From the NCBI GenBank assembly GCA_023231475.1, contig JALJEE010002586.1, forward strand, positions 1 through 28,844: a stretch of 28,844 bases of DNA. Direction: 5' to 3'. This stretch comes from Seison nebaliae (Eukaryota; Rotifera; Pararotatoria; Seisonacea; Seisonidae). Under the pieces are notes generated by a model. It was given only the letters and a program-made list of their open reading frames with translations, searched no databases and had not been told where the DNA came from. Positions 8,762 through 19,930 of this stretch are shown here, one piece after another (position 1 is the stretch's first letter; each line of letters opens with the position of its first letter). Made by a program: the position numbers and the translations under genes.

Positions 8762-11531
8762 TTAACGATTTGGACAATTTCTTCTCGTGTGTCCAGTTTG
8801 TGCACAAATTCCACATTTCCTTCCTTTACCTGCTGATGCATTTGTGTTGGATTGATCATCCCATTTGAAGAAGTTGCATTTATTCTCTTCCGAAAATGGT
8901 TTTGGACAGACCCAAAAATATTTTCCTTTATTTGCTCCAGCTTTATTGACTTGCAATCTGTTTAGGAGAAATTAAGAGGATTTGAAAATTCTCATTCGAA
9001 CCTTTTAGCTAAATCGTTACATTCACATTTGATCGCTTCACCAGTTGTGGCTGTTGGGGTTGTTGGCGGAGGATTCTTCTTAAAAGTTTTTTTGTTAACA
9101 GATTTCGTCGATTTCCGACCAGTTGATCTTTTCTCTCTCTTCCTGTTATTATTATCATCATTATCGTCATCATCATGATTGTTGTTTGAATTATTATCAT
9201 TAGCAATTCGAATGATTTCATGTTTAATTTCATTAATCTCTTGTTGAATTTGAAGATCGGAGAGAATTCTAAAAATAAGAAATTTGAAAAAAAACTTAAA
9301 ATTTTCGAAAAATTTTAACTTTTCAATTTCACATTGTAGTTTATGTGAATTCGATGTAGTTAGTAGGAAAATTTTTAAATAATTATTAATCTGTTCTTTG
9401 AGAACTTCCATTGATTGTAATTGTCCGTTCGAAATTAATTTGAGAGATTTCTCCAAACTAGATCGGAGGAATGGCTTCGATATGGAGAGACCTAGTTCTT
9501 CATAACCACAAATTAAGCTTAATCCTAATGATTCAGGAATTAATCGATTATTCTTCGTAAGAGAAACATAATTTCGTTTCTGAATTTTATCAATATGCTC
9601 CGCATGAGTCGCATCAGTTCCAATTTCATATTTATCCATTAGAGCAATTAGATCTGCTTCCGTCAACAACGACGGTGCCGTTGTTTTTCCTTCACTCAAC
9701 TAATCAAAACTATAAATTATGAAAAGAAAGTAAATTTAACATTTATTTCATTCGGTGTAAAAATTTCATTCAAACGATAATTAGGAATATTCTGTAAAAA
9801 AAAAAGAGGAAAATTAATTTAAAAAATTGAAATTTTTAGAATTTGAAATTTTCAAATTTCTAACTTTTGACGACCATTTTTCGTACGTGTAAACTTTTAA
9901 ATAATTCTTCTCATATATCTCCAATCCGGAAGTAGAGAACTAAAAAAATTGAAAGATTTCAAAAAAAAATTTTTTTCATGAAAAACTTTTTCTTTATTCA
10001 CTTCGATGGATATAACGGTTTCTGCACCTTTCGCATTCTCCGAACATGTCGCTAAGAAATGTCGAGTGACTAATTCATAAATTTGTTTATCTTTCCCTTC
10101 CAAACCGCTTCCCGCTTTCAACGGGTGAATTGGAGGATGAGCTTTGTCTGATTTTTTACCGTTTCTCGGTTGAATTTTTCCGTTGAATAATTCGTGAGCG
10201 AAATCTGAAAAAAACATTTAAAATTAAGAATGAATTTCAATAATTTCTTTTTTAAAATGAACTTGACCATCTGTTATCATCCATTTGTTTCTCCACATAT
10301 TTTTTCAAATCGATATCTGATGCGAATTGATTCGTTTCTGTTCTCGGATAACTAATAAATCCACGAGTGTATAATGACTCTGCAATTTTCATCGTTTCTT
10401 TTGCACTCATTTTTAAAAATCGATTAGCTCTCTTTTCCAATTCCTTTCAATGAATCATCAAAAATAAAATTATAAGAATTGTAAACTAAACAACAGTATC
10501 TAAAGGAGTTGGACGAAATTTCTCTTTTTTATTTTTCTTCACATCGATCACTTTCGCTTTGATATCTTCTTCTTCCTTCTCTAATTGGAGAATGTCTCTT
10601 AAATAAGCTAGACATATGTGATGATTAAACATCCGTCCACGATACCATTTAAATATCACATTTTTCTCATCATCATTCTCTTTATCATGCGATGTTTGAT
10701 GAAGAACTTCGATACTCCAGAATGATTCGGATTTAAATAATTTTCGTTGACGATATCGTTCCACAACGAATCCCAAAGTAGGAAATTGACAAGATCCATA
10801 ACTGATAATTACCGAATTATTCGATGATGGTTTCCTTAAGAGAAGTGTTTGAAATCGGGTGAATGCCGCACCAATTCTCAGATCTAATTCCTGTCGAACT
10901 TCGACCGCTTTCGATAAATTCTCATTCGGTTCCTGCAAATTATTCACTGCTCTCTCAATAGCTTGTTTTGTAATCTCTGAGAAGACTGCTCTCCATATCG
11001 GAAAATTATTTCTCTAAATTTTTTTTTAAAAATAATTTTAAATTTCAAAATTTCAACTTTTGAATTTCGACAAACGTCGATGATTTGAAAACCGATATTT
11101 TCTCCTTCCCGATCACAATCCGTCCAAATAATCAATGCGTCACATCTCTGCATTTCATATCGTAACGTATCGGCAATTTTCTCCATGTCACTCATGACGT
11201 TCTTGTTGACAGGAACTTCAAACAGAAGTTTCGGATCAGTTTCATTCCTAACGGAAAATTTCCATCATTTTCACAAATTTCTATTCTCAGGTTCTAACCA
11301 GTTACTATATTTCTTTTCGAATTGATAATTTTTCAAATGACCACTGACGGAAGTGAAGACGAAAGTGCAATTGGTCGTTGAACGGAAAGTGGAATTAAAT
11401 TCGTAAATTTTATTATAAATAGATCGTCCTTCTCGTCGTCTGATATGACCATTGGACCATAAAGATGATATTGATTTCGCCGCATCATTCTTCTCGGCCA
11501 CACACAAAATCCGTCGAATATGATTATTCAT
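8762..11531 (-). CDS. TOP3A: DNA topoisomerase III alpha (type IA), ten exons
   Basis: Exons: 11531-11299, 11247-11058, 11013-10492, 10443-10263, 10204-9987, 9939-9865, 9791-9741, 9699-9320, 9268-9002, 8957-8762. Introns are 41-73 nt, all in phase; the product is 770 residues. The type IA enzyme passes single strands and, with BLM and RMI1, dissolves double Holliday junctions. The toprim domain opens ILCVAEKNDAAKSI and holds the acidic motif WTDCDREGENIGF. The active-site tyrosine is Tyr347 in GFISYPRTETN. SYGSCQFPTLGFVVER and LLTEADLIALMDKY..GTDATHAEHI are family blocks. The C-terminus has one GRF zinc finger (CEC..C..C) and a CCHC knuckle (CGICAQTGHTRRNC). The C4 zinc ribbon and second GRF finger of the human enzyme are absent, replaced by an Asn/Asp/Lys-rich linker. 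Start: the first ATG fitting the family. Confidence 0.95.
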
Positions 11532-11590
11532 ATTCCATAATCTAATTTTTAAAAGAAACAAGAAATATTTAATTATTTAAATTAATTTGT

Positions 11591-12691
11591 TTATTTATGT
11601 AAAATTTTCAGATCTAATAAATCTAATTCGATCATACAATTCTCCTCCATTGTCTTCTCCCAATCTATTTTCATATTATCACAATCAGTTATAATCATTC
11701 GATCAATTTTCAATAATTCTGATTTACCTTCCGAATTACTCGCCAGAAATTGGAGAATTAACATGAGAGATTCTGATAATTTCTTTTTCGGTTCAACAAA
11801 ACAATTCAATTTGAATAAACCGTTTGAACTTTCCTTCTCTAATCGAATCTTTTTCATTGATTCTCCACCATCCAAATTTCTCCATTTATTCGATTTCAAA
11901 TTTCCTTCAGTTAATTTCACAAACTCTTTCAAATTGAATCGAACACATAAATTATTGGAAGGAATTTTCTCTCGATATTCGATGAAAACTGGCGACGGAT
12001 AAACATTCAATTTCGTCTTCGTATCATCATTTGATAATTCATGTATACTCGCAAATGAATCGCCAATCAGAAATTGTAATTCATTCAAATCACGATCCAA
12101 ATATCGACTGATATCTTTCAGAACATCTGATACAAGAGTGTTACTAGCAAACGATTTATATTTCTTCATTTCCTCACCATATCGTAATCGAACGAAAATA
12201 TCATTTGAATGATCTTTCGGTTTAGTTGTCACTTTAGATAACACCAATTTCGGTTTTCTTTTATTCAATTCCAGTTTACAAATCTTATTTCCTTTAATCG
12301 TTTTCCGTTTTGATTCTTTTTTAATTCCATCAAATTCATTTTCTTTTCCATTAATTTTTTTCTCATTTCCATCAAATTTTTTCTCATTCAAACTAATTTT
12401 TTTCTTATTTCTATCAAATTTTTTTCCAGAAATTTTTAATTTCTTTTCAGATGTTCTAGTTGATGGTGAATTACATTCATTATCCAAATCGAATGAAAAC
12501 GGAGTGCTTTCATTCAGAGATTCAAAGTCGAATGGAATTTCATTCAATTTCTTCACATTCGCTTCTTTCTTTAGTCGATTTATCTTCTCCAATGCATCCT
12601 CACAAAGTGGCATAATTTCTAAGCGAATTCTCGGAATGATTTTGACATACAAAATGAGAATTTCAGCCAAATTTTCAAATATTTCTTCCAT
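11591..12691 (-). CDS. Tandem ubiquitin-like-domain protein, NFATC2IP/Rad60/Esc2-like
   Basis: Intronless 366-residue frame from ATG 12691. Residues 1-155 are charged and probably disordered, with Lys-rich repeats of the type EKKFDGNEKKINGKE. Residues about 165-240 (FVRLRYGEEMKKYKSFASNT then DVLKDISRYLDRDLNELQFL) resemble the first SUMO-like domain of NFATC2IP/Rad60. The C-terminal region, about 255-362, ending ITDCDNMKIDWEKTMEENC and IELDLLDL, looks like a second beta-grasp domain without a C-terminal GG. Proteins of this family bridge SUMO machinery to recombination repair; yeast Esc2 works with Sgs1-Top3 and stimulates Mus81. The stop codon lies only 59 bp from the TOP3A ATG on the same strand. 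Family assignment is by motif impression and could be wrong. Confidence 0.55.
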   Translation of the reverse strand: MEEIFENLAEILILYVKIIPRIRLEIMPLCEDALEKINRLKKEANVKKLNEIPFDFESLNESTPFSFDLDNECNSPSTRTSEKKLKISGKKFDRNKKKISLNEKKFDGNEKKINGKENEFDGIKKESKRKTIKGNKICKLELNKRKPKLVLSKVTTKPKDHSNDIFVRLRYGEEMKKYKSFASNTLVSDVLKDISRYLDRDLNELQFLIGDSFASIHELSNDDTKTKLNVYPSPVFIEYREKIPSNNLCVRFNLKEFVKLTEGNLKSNKWRNLDGGESMKKIRLEKESSNGLFKLNCFVEPKKKLSESLMLILQFLASNSEGKSELLKIDRMIITDCDNMKIDWEKTMEENCMIELDLLDLKILHK

Positions 12692-13145
12692 CCAATAAAC
12701 CGGTCATTTGATGGATAATTGGCAGATGTGAAATTTGGTCACTAAGATTCTATTTTTCCTTTCTTTTAAAGATGACGTGTAATGAACGCGATATGAGATA
12801 TTTAATGGGAAAATTCTATTAAGGACCCAAACATTTTATTTTCATTCACTCTCCAAAAAAGAAGGAATATGTTGAGAAACAGATGCCAATTGTTAAAATA
12901 GATAGAATTATAGGAACAAAATTTTTCATTATATTTTTTTTTCTTCATAAATTTTCCTTATACAAACCCCAATCGCAAGTCAAATTAAGTTTATTAGTTT
13001 TTCTCACAATTATTGTCAGTGAAATTTTGAATGAAAAAATTTTTTTAGTTTTCATAAAATTTCCTTAAAATTTTATTAATATTTTTAGAATAGTGACTTA
13101 ATTTCTTACTATATTCCTTTTGGATTTTATTCCGTGTTAGAAAGA
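12692..13145. other. Divergent promoter region between the UBL-domain gene and PDIA4
   Basis: About 450 bases between two genes transcribed away from each other. AT-rich, with no coding frame of note. An acceptor-like sequence (cgtgttag) ends at 13140, six bases before the PDIA4 start codon. Confidence 0.45.
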
Positions 13146-15220
13146 ATGAATTATTTTAAATTTTTGTTATTTTTTTGTTTGGTAATCGGATCATCATTTG
13201 GAGAAGAAGAATCTGAAAAGATTCCTATCGAAATAAACAAGGAAAATATTCCTGAATCGGAACCGTCAGTGACAGTTAAATTGAATGGAGACAATTTCCA
13301 AGATCATATTGAAGGATTGAATGTCACATTAATTTTATTTTATGAAGATGATAAAAGTGAAATGTTCGAAATATTCGAAGAAGCTGCAAAAACTATGAAA
13401 TTGAACAAACCTCCAGCGACATTCGGTTGTATCAATGTGAAAGAGAATGAAGAATTTATTGATAAATTTTCTATAAAGAAAAAACCGGAAATGATTCTCT
13501 TCAAGAATGGAGAAGCGACACCATATGAAGGTGGTTGGGAAATGGCTGATATTATCAGTTCGATGATGAAAGAGATTGATCCAAATTTTGTCCCACCTAT
13601 CGATCCAGTTGCTATTCTGACAAAAGATAATTTTGAAGATTTCATCGGTCGTCCACTCTCACTCGTTATGTTTTATGCTCCATGGTGTGGTCATTGTAAG
13701 AATTTGATGCCAGAATATATGGCTGCTGCTGAAGTGTTAGAAGTGGATATGATTCCTTTAGGAAAATTAGATGCTACAACTGAAAGTGAAATCGCTTCCA
13801 AATATTCTATACAAGGATATCCAACTTTATTAATATTTCGAAATGGAAAACAATTCGAATTTAAAGGTGGTCGAACAAAAAGTGAAATTGTAGAAGGAAT
13901 GAGAAAAGAAATGCGTCCACCAAGTCAACAAATGAAATCATATGTAGATGTCAAAGATTTATTATCATCACCAAACGATTATTTAATTGTAGCAATGTTG
14001 GAAGACAAAAAAAACACAGTCATCGAAGAGATCTATAAAGAATTCTCTAATTTAGCAAGAAATACATTCCCAATTCTCATTCATTTCTACAAGAACGATA
14101 AATTAAAAGAAATAGTTCGAAATAAATTCAACGGACAAATCCTCAAATTGCCAGTCAATTCCGTTTCAATTGTTCATCATTCTCTCATCATCTCTCCCAA
14201 AGTGGAGAAACAATTCAAAACTTTAAAAGTTTTTATTTTAAATAATTTTCAAATTTTCTTTCATCATTTATAGTTGAACCAAAAAACCAATCCTGAAGCG
14301 ATTGTCCAATTTGTGAAAGAAAATCGATTCCCATTTTTGGGTGTTCTCGGAATGGGCGTCCAAGAAAATGATCTTTATTCAGATTTCGTTCCATTTTGTG
14401 TGGCATTTTTCACTGTCGATTTCTCATTTGAAAATCGAAAACGTTTTTTTTTTTCAAATTTTTTCGATGAAAATTTTTTTTTGAAAAGAAACATCATTCT
14501 GGAGGAATCGAGTGGAGAGAATTGCACAAAAGAAGAAAAACGTTAAATTTGTCATTGCTGACGAATTACGTTATGGTCAATTGATGGAAGTTGGAATTGA
14601 TATAGATTTCATTTTAAAAATATTTTTCATTATCAGAAATTTGGTGTAACGGAAACTGGATCAGAAATTAATTTCGGTTGTGTTAAAGACGATGGATTCC
14701 ATTATCCGATGTTAGATATCGATGACAGTGATTTCTCAGAAGATGATTATCTCGAATTTATTGATAATGTTTTCTCAGGTTTATTCTCAATTTATCATCA
14801 AAATTTTATCATTTCCATCATGAAGGTGTGGCGAAACCTCATATCAAATCCGCTCGAGCACCACCAAATAAAGGACCACACAAGAAAGTGGTCGGAACAA
14901 CATTTAATAAAATCGTTATGGATTTGGAGAAGGATTGTCTCCTATTGATTCACGCGACATTCTGTGGTCATTGTAAAGCTTTCCTTCCCACCTACGACAA
15001 AGTAGCGAAACATTATGGAAATGAGAAAGATCTCGTCATCGCATCGATTGAAGCGACGGATAATGAATATCCGAAAACTTTTGTTATTTCTGGTTATCCG
15101 ACCGTTTTCTATCGTGCCAAAGGTTCAAAAACTCCAATAAAATATGAAGGAGAACGAACATTAGAAGCTATTACGAAATTCGTTGACGAGAAACGAGGAA
15201 AGAAGAAAGATGAATTATAA
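13146..15220 (+). CDS. PDIA4: PDIA4/ERp72-like protein disulphide isomerase, five exons
   Basis: Exons 13146-14228, 14274-14442, 14489-14589, 14637-14778 and 14826-15220 (introns 45-47 nt, all in phase) give 629 residues. It makes and rearranges disulphide bonds in the ER. A signal peptide (MNYFKFLLFFCLVIGSSFG) and C-terminal KDEL mark ER retention. Order: thioredoxin fold a0 (about 40-140), a (about 155-265, APWCGHCK, Cys181/184), b and b' folds (exon 1 end to exon 4, including FWRNRVERIAQ and FVIADEL), then a' (ATFCGHCK, Cys545/548). Three thioredoxin folds before b identify the PDIA4 type. The a0 fold reads LILFYEDDKSEMFEIF where CGHC is expected, so it has no active-site cysteines. The next ATG upstream in frame does not exist; a GTG precedes it. 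Confidence 0.93.
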
Positions 15221-15297
15221 ATTATTTGTTAACGAAAAACCATTTTAAATTGTTATTAGATGATATTGATACAAAGAAAGATATTGATACTAAATAT

Positions 15298-15435
15298 TTC
15301 GTTTTATTCCAACAAACTAAAAACTTCGTTTTATTCCAATAAAAAATTAATTTCCTTTTATTTCAAAAAAAAAACATTAATTTCGTTTTATTTCAAAAAA
15401 AAAAACATTAATTTCGTTTATTTAAAAAAAAAACA
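15298..15435 (+). repeat. Degenerate tandem repeat of about 30 bp
   Basis: Five units anchored by ttcgttttatt or a close variant, at intervals of about 25-33 bp, each followed by an A-run of variable length and, in the later units, acattaatt. The array sits in the 285-bp gap between the PDIA4 stop and the CatSper3-like stop, so it is in the 3' regions of two convergent genes. Confidence 0.65.
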
Positions 15436-15505
15436 GAATTTTATCGATTACATTGAAATTAAAGAGAAATTTATTCGATTTCAATATTATTTTAATTTTT
15501 ATTAT

Positions 15506-17327
15506 TTATTGAATAAATTTAAATAATGATGATTGTGATATTTTATCCTGAAGATAATAACTTTGACTAAAAGTCTTTTTAGTAACAGTTGGCGTTCGAT
15601 ATGATCTCGTTACCGGTGTTTTAAGTTGAGCATCCATTCGGATCTCTAACAACGTCGCAAGATTATCAACTAATTCATATTGTAATTGTTGTAAACTAAA
15701 ATTTTAAAATAATGTAGTAATAAAGAGAATAATAAAAATTCTTTTAACGTCATCATCGTCGTTTCCATATGGCCCATATTTTTTATTAAGGTTTCTAACC
15801 AAATCAGATTCGCTGCCATCTCATTAGTGATGATGTAAGTGTTATGTCTCAATGAACTCTTATATCTTTCCAATGCATTGGCGAATTGTGGAAATGTTCC
15901 TTGTCTCTGAGAATTAAAATTGTCAATTTATCATCATTATTCTTTTAAATCGGATAGGAAACTTGTTTCTTTAACATTCGTATAATTTGTCGATCTTGTG
16001 ATTCTTTCATATATTCTTTTTTCACTTCGACAATTTCTGATCGTTTTTGCTTTTCTTCCAACTTAAAAATTTCATTAATAATTATTTCAAATTGGAAATA
16101 ACTTCGTGCATTTCCGTTGCATCTGAAATGTGCATGATAATTACACCAACGAAAATATTTGCAATGATGAAATTGCCGATGAAAATGAAAGCGACGGAGA
16201 ATAATCGAGAGCCTCTCATATCTGGTTCTTCGTCCCATTTACCTTGGAAATCAGCCCAACCGTCAACCATTACGAAAATGAGTAAAGTTTGGAAAGAACG
16301 ATTTAATGTACCCCAATCATCATAATATGCTTCCCCAAAGAAATAGTAACCGAAAACGGCTGCTAAGAATACGACGATTAACATGAGCAACGTCAGATTT
16401 ACGACAGACAATTTGAGAGTATTGATGAATGCGGTGACTAATACTTGCAATCCTTTTATGAAGGAAATGGTACGCATTGCACGAACTGCACGCAACGCAC
16501 GTATTAATCGCAATGCCTCTAATTCTTTAGCTTGTGCATATTGATTGACGATACTCTCCACATACGAGATAACTAGTACGAAAATATCGAACAAATTGTA
16601 AACAGAAAACCAAAATTCCACAGGACGAGCATAAATTTTCAATAAGAATTCCACGGTGTAAATTCCCACAAATATTTCATCTAACACAAAAAACAACGTA
16701 TAGTATCGGACAGCGATACTTCGATGGATTTCTATTCCCATCATGACGGTATTGAGAGCAATCGTTAAAATGATGAACCATTCGAAGATTTTTGAATCAG
16801 TTAATTTTGTTACGAAATCGTGCATCTCCTCGTCATATCGATGACGACGAAGTAACTGCTTCTGGTAATTTTCAGAGATTTGCTTGAATCTCATGAATTT
16901 TTCCGGATTATTTTTCGAGAGTTTCCTCGCAAATACTTTATAAATCCAGAGATGAGCTAGGAATTCCGTAACATAATACATCACTTTTTCCGGCCATGTT
17001 AACCATCGTAAATGTGCTGTATTTTGAACATACGATTTCTCGAAACTTGGACCTCCCTCATAATGATAATGTCTCTCATGATTACCAACCGTTTGTTTGA
17101 AAATCCATGCGTCCTGGTCGATTGTGTCATGAAATCGAACTTTCTTCGCCTTTTCATCTTCCTCTGTTCCTCTCAACGGATAATAAGCACGTTCACTAAA
17201 TGGGTCTTTAAATCTGATACAAACTGTTATACATAGATACAAAATAGTTTACGATAACTTTTTATTTTCATCAAATATAAAATTGACCTTTCCCAAAGTC
17301 GTCATTTAGCGCAAAATATTTTGTCAT
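15506..17327 (-). CDS. CATSPER3: CatSper3-like sperm cation channel subunit, five exons
   Basis: Exons 17327-17288, 17223-16103, 16061-15963, 15906-15749 and 15695-15506 (introns 41-64 nt, in phase) give 535 residues. CatSper subunits form a heterotetrameric alkaline- and voltage-gated Ca2+ channel in the sperm flagellum membrane. One six-helix ion-channel repeat is seen: S1 about 160-180, a regularly spaced Arg S4 (LRLIRALRAVRAMR, about 251-264), pore helix and S6 about 355-380. The pore motif VDGWADFQ and the S6 end NIFVGVIIMH closely resemble CatSper3. The filter reads MVDGW, where the family usually has Thr or Ser first. A charged, partly coiled C-terminal tail follows (LEEKQKRSEIVEVKKEY). 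The N-terminal cytoplasmic region (about 155 residues) is long. Exon 1 codes only 13 residues, so it is the least certain part. Confidence 0.85.
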
Positions 17328-17726
17328 AAAAAGTTTTTGAAAAACTTTTCTTCCAAACAATCAATGAGACATATTCTTAAATAGAAATTTTAAACAAACG
17401 TTTATAATTAAAATTGTTCATAAATATCTTAAAATTTTAATTTTTCCTCTTCTAATCTCATTCCATTCTAACTCATAAGGAACTAAATTACTTCTTTATC
17501 CAAATCAACGAAAAAATTAAATCACCACAACATATCTCAAATTGAAATTCTACACCGATTTATTGGGCAAAAAAAAGTTTTTGACAAAATACTATTTATT
17601 AGAATTCTTAAAGGAAATTCGAGAAAACATTTTCGACTAAAAATAATTAGAAATTTCATTTAGACAATGAATCAAGATTAGGAGACAATTTGTTTGAATT
17701 ATCGACTAAAACTTTTGTCCATTAAT
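17328..17726. other. Spacer between astacin gene end and CatSper3-like start
   Basis: About 400 AT-rich bases. This should hold the promoter of the leftward channel gene. No X-box-like site was seen here, nor any coding frame or repeat. Confidence 0.4.
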
Positions 17727-19930
17727 TTATCCGACAGTTATTTTAAATCCAAAATCTCTTCTCGCCTCACTACGATTGGAGACATACCGAATGAATATTT
17801 GTTTCAATGAGGAATATAAAATAATTGGTCGATTGACGGTCCCGCAAAATCGAGCCCCAGTTTGGGCGATGGATTTTTCATATCGAATCTCTACGAATTG
17901 TTCGGAGCATGGTTCTCCACTCGTTAATTCCAACGACTCTATGGTTATTTTCGTCCAGTACTCTCTGGAATTCGAATCAATCAGCCAATTACAATATTCA
18001 CCTTTGCGAGTACCTTTCCCTTTACTTGGAGTAGTTAACGTGTGAATTTTGTCAAATGCGGAAATGCGACCACCACAATCACCGAAAGGAGAATATGAAT
18101 GTGCAACTTCGTCACAATCACCGGTCAATCCTTCCGGACACCAACAATCCCGACAATTACTAGATGGGTTTAAATATCCGAAATTTTTACATTTATTACT
18201 CTCGAACATATTCTGACATCGATCTTTACACATCAGACGATTGATGGTTTTGAAATCGAAGAAACTGATTTGGAATCGTTGACCGATCGTCTTCTGGTAA
18301 TGCTTCCTTTTAGTGACGATGGTTGGTCGACGATAATCATAAGAGAAAGCGTAACTACCATAATGCATAACTGATCCGACATCGTACGGAATTTGTCGAT
18401 CGAAATAAACATCTTTATAATTCAATTTCTGGAAATTGTAAGCGAATGCAGGATATGTATGTTGTAGATAAACATTCACATAATAATCTCGATCCATTCG
18501 CGATTGTTCATGCCAAAGACCGAGAGAATGTCCAATTTCATGTGCAACTATTGCCTTATGTGCACAACCAGGTCCTATTGATATTATTTGTTCGCCACCA
18601 GTTCGTCCAACACCCGAATAACAACCATATAATCGACGGAAACTGATATAATCTCCTTGCGCCCTGTCTTGGTAATTCAATCGGTGGAATTGGAGACAAG
18701 TTCCCTTTTCCCATAATGTAATTGCCCCGTAAATTTCTGCTTTTTCTTCTTCGGTAAATTCTGGATATATTTTGTATCTAATGAAACTCTCCCATCGACC
18801 TGCTGTTATTGTTGTTGTGGCTCTCAATTGATTGTTCGGATCGAAATTCTTCTCCGCCTTAACCACTCCAATCTTCTCCATATAAGTTCGATAAGCGGTT
18901 GGAAATAATTCTTTAATTTTTACTTTTCTTCAAATATCGATCAAATATTTAAAAATTATTCAATTTTTTTGAAAATAAAAAAAAACTTTATTCCAGAACG
19001 TCTCAATAAGGGATAAAGATTTTCGCGATGTAAAACGATGTCTCCTTGAAATAAACCATTTTCTTGATTTGGCGCTACAAATTGACCTGAACGATATCCA
19101 GTTTTCTCTCCCCACATACCCTTCACATTCGATTTGACTCGATTTAATGCTTTATAATTCAATAGAATCAGAGTCTTCAAAATATCGGTATATTCCGTAT
19201 TGGTGCGATTACGTAAAACATATTGAGGATATTCATAATTAATTTTCGATCTCATAATCTTCTTCCTATTCGGTGTACCGTCAACCTATTAACATAATAT
19301 AACTTCTATTGATTTTAGGAATAAAAAATTAAAACTTTCGCTAAATTATTTACAAACACTTGGAAATTTTTCACTTTCACTTTTTCTTTACGCGATAAAT
19401 TTTCGATTGAATTCTTTAGATTGATTTGATCGATATCAATGAAATTATTAGTTACTTTACGATTATTTGGTTTTCTTCTTCCACCATCTTCTTCATCATT
19501 GTCTTCTTCATAATCTATTTCGTTATTATCTTCTTTGGGCCAATCTGGTCGAGTTTTCGGTTTTCTAGTTGGTCGTCGATTCTCATAACGATCTGGTTTA
19601 TATCGATCATCGTCATCTCTATCAGATTCATACCGATCTGGTTCATATCGATCATCGTCATCTCTATCATCATGACGACCATGACTATGACGATGTTTAG
19701 GTGAATGTTTCCGAGAATGTTTCCGTGAATGTTTCCGTGAACGCTTCCCTAGAACTTCAACAATCGTGACCAATATCAATAGTATCACGAAAATTTTTTC
19801 TAAAATGATAAAATAAATTTTATTTTATTCTCTTATTCTTTTCAAGCAAGTTCAAGCAACAATAATAATCATGTGAAGAATCTTTAAGCAATCGACAAAT
19901 ATTAGAAAACATATTATTACGTGTGTTCAT
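17727..19930 (-). CDS. Secreted astacin metalloprotease with EGF-like and CUB domains
   Basis: Exons 19930-19921, 19799-19336, 19285-18987 and 18927-17727 give 657 residues. Exon 1 is just MNT plus one base; with exon 2 it makes a good signal peptide (MNTQKIFVILLILVTIVEVL). A Lys/Arg/His then Asp/Arg/Tyr low-complexity region follows (about 22-110), then a propeptide with the family switch-like LFQGDI. The zinc site is AHEIGHSLGLWHEQSR (HExxHxxGxxH, first His about 387) and the Met-turn SVMHY (Met about 445) supplies the tyrosine; both are intact. After the catalytic domain come an EGF-like module (about 491-530) and a CUB domain (about 542-657). Astacin-EGF-CUB order is common in nematode NAS proteases and is also found in other animals. 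Likely roles are matrix, cuticle or hatching proteolysis. The 119-nt first intron is the weakest join. Confidence 0.9.

Noticed and set aside
11271-11298. 27-nt intron in TOP3A (GTGAAA..TTAG) keeping extra residues after EKKYSNW
   Set aside because: The alternative donor four codons upstream gives a 51-nt intron of normal size for this genome and aligns better with the family.
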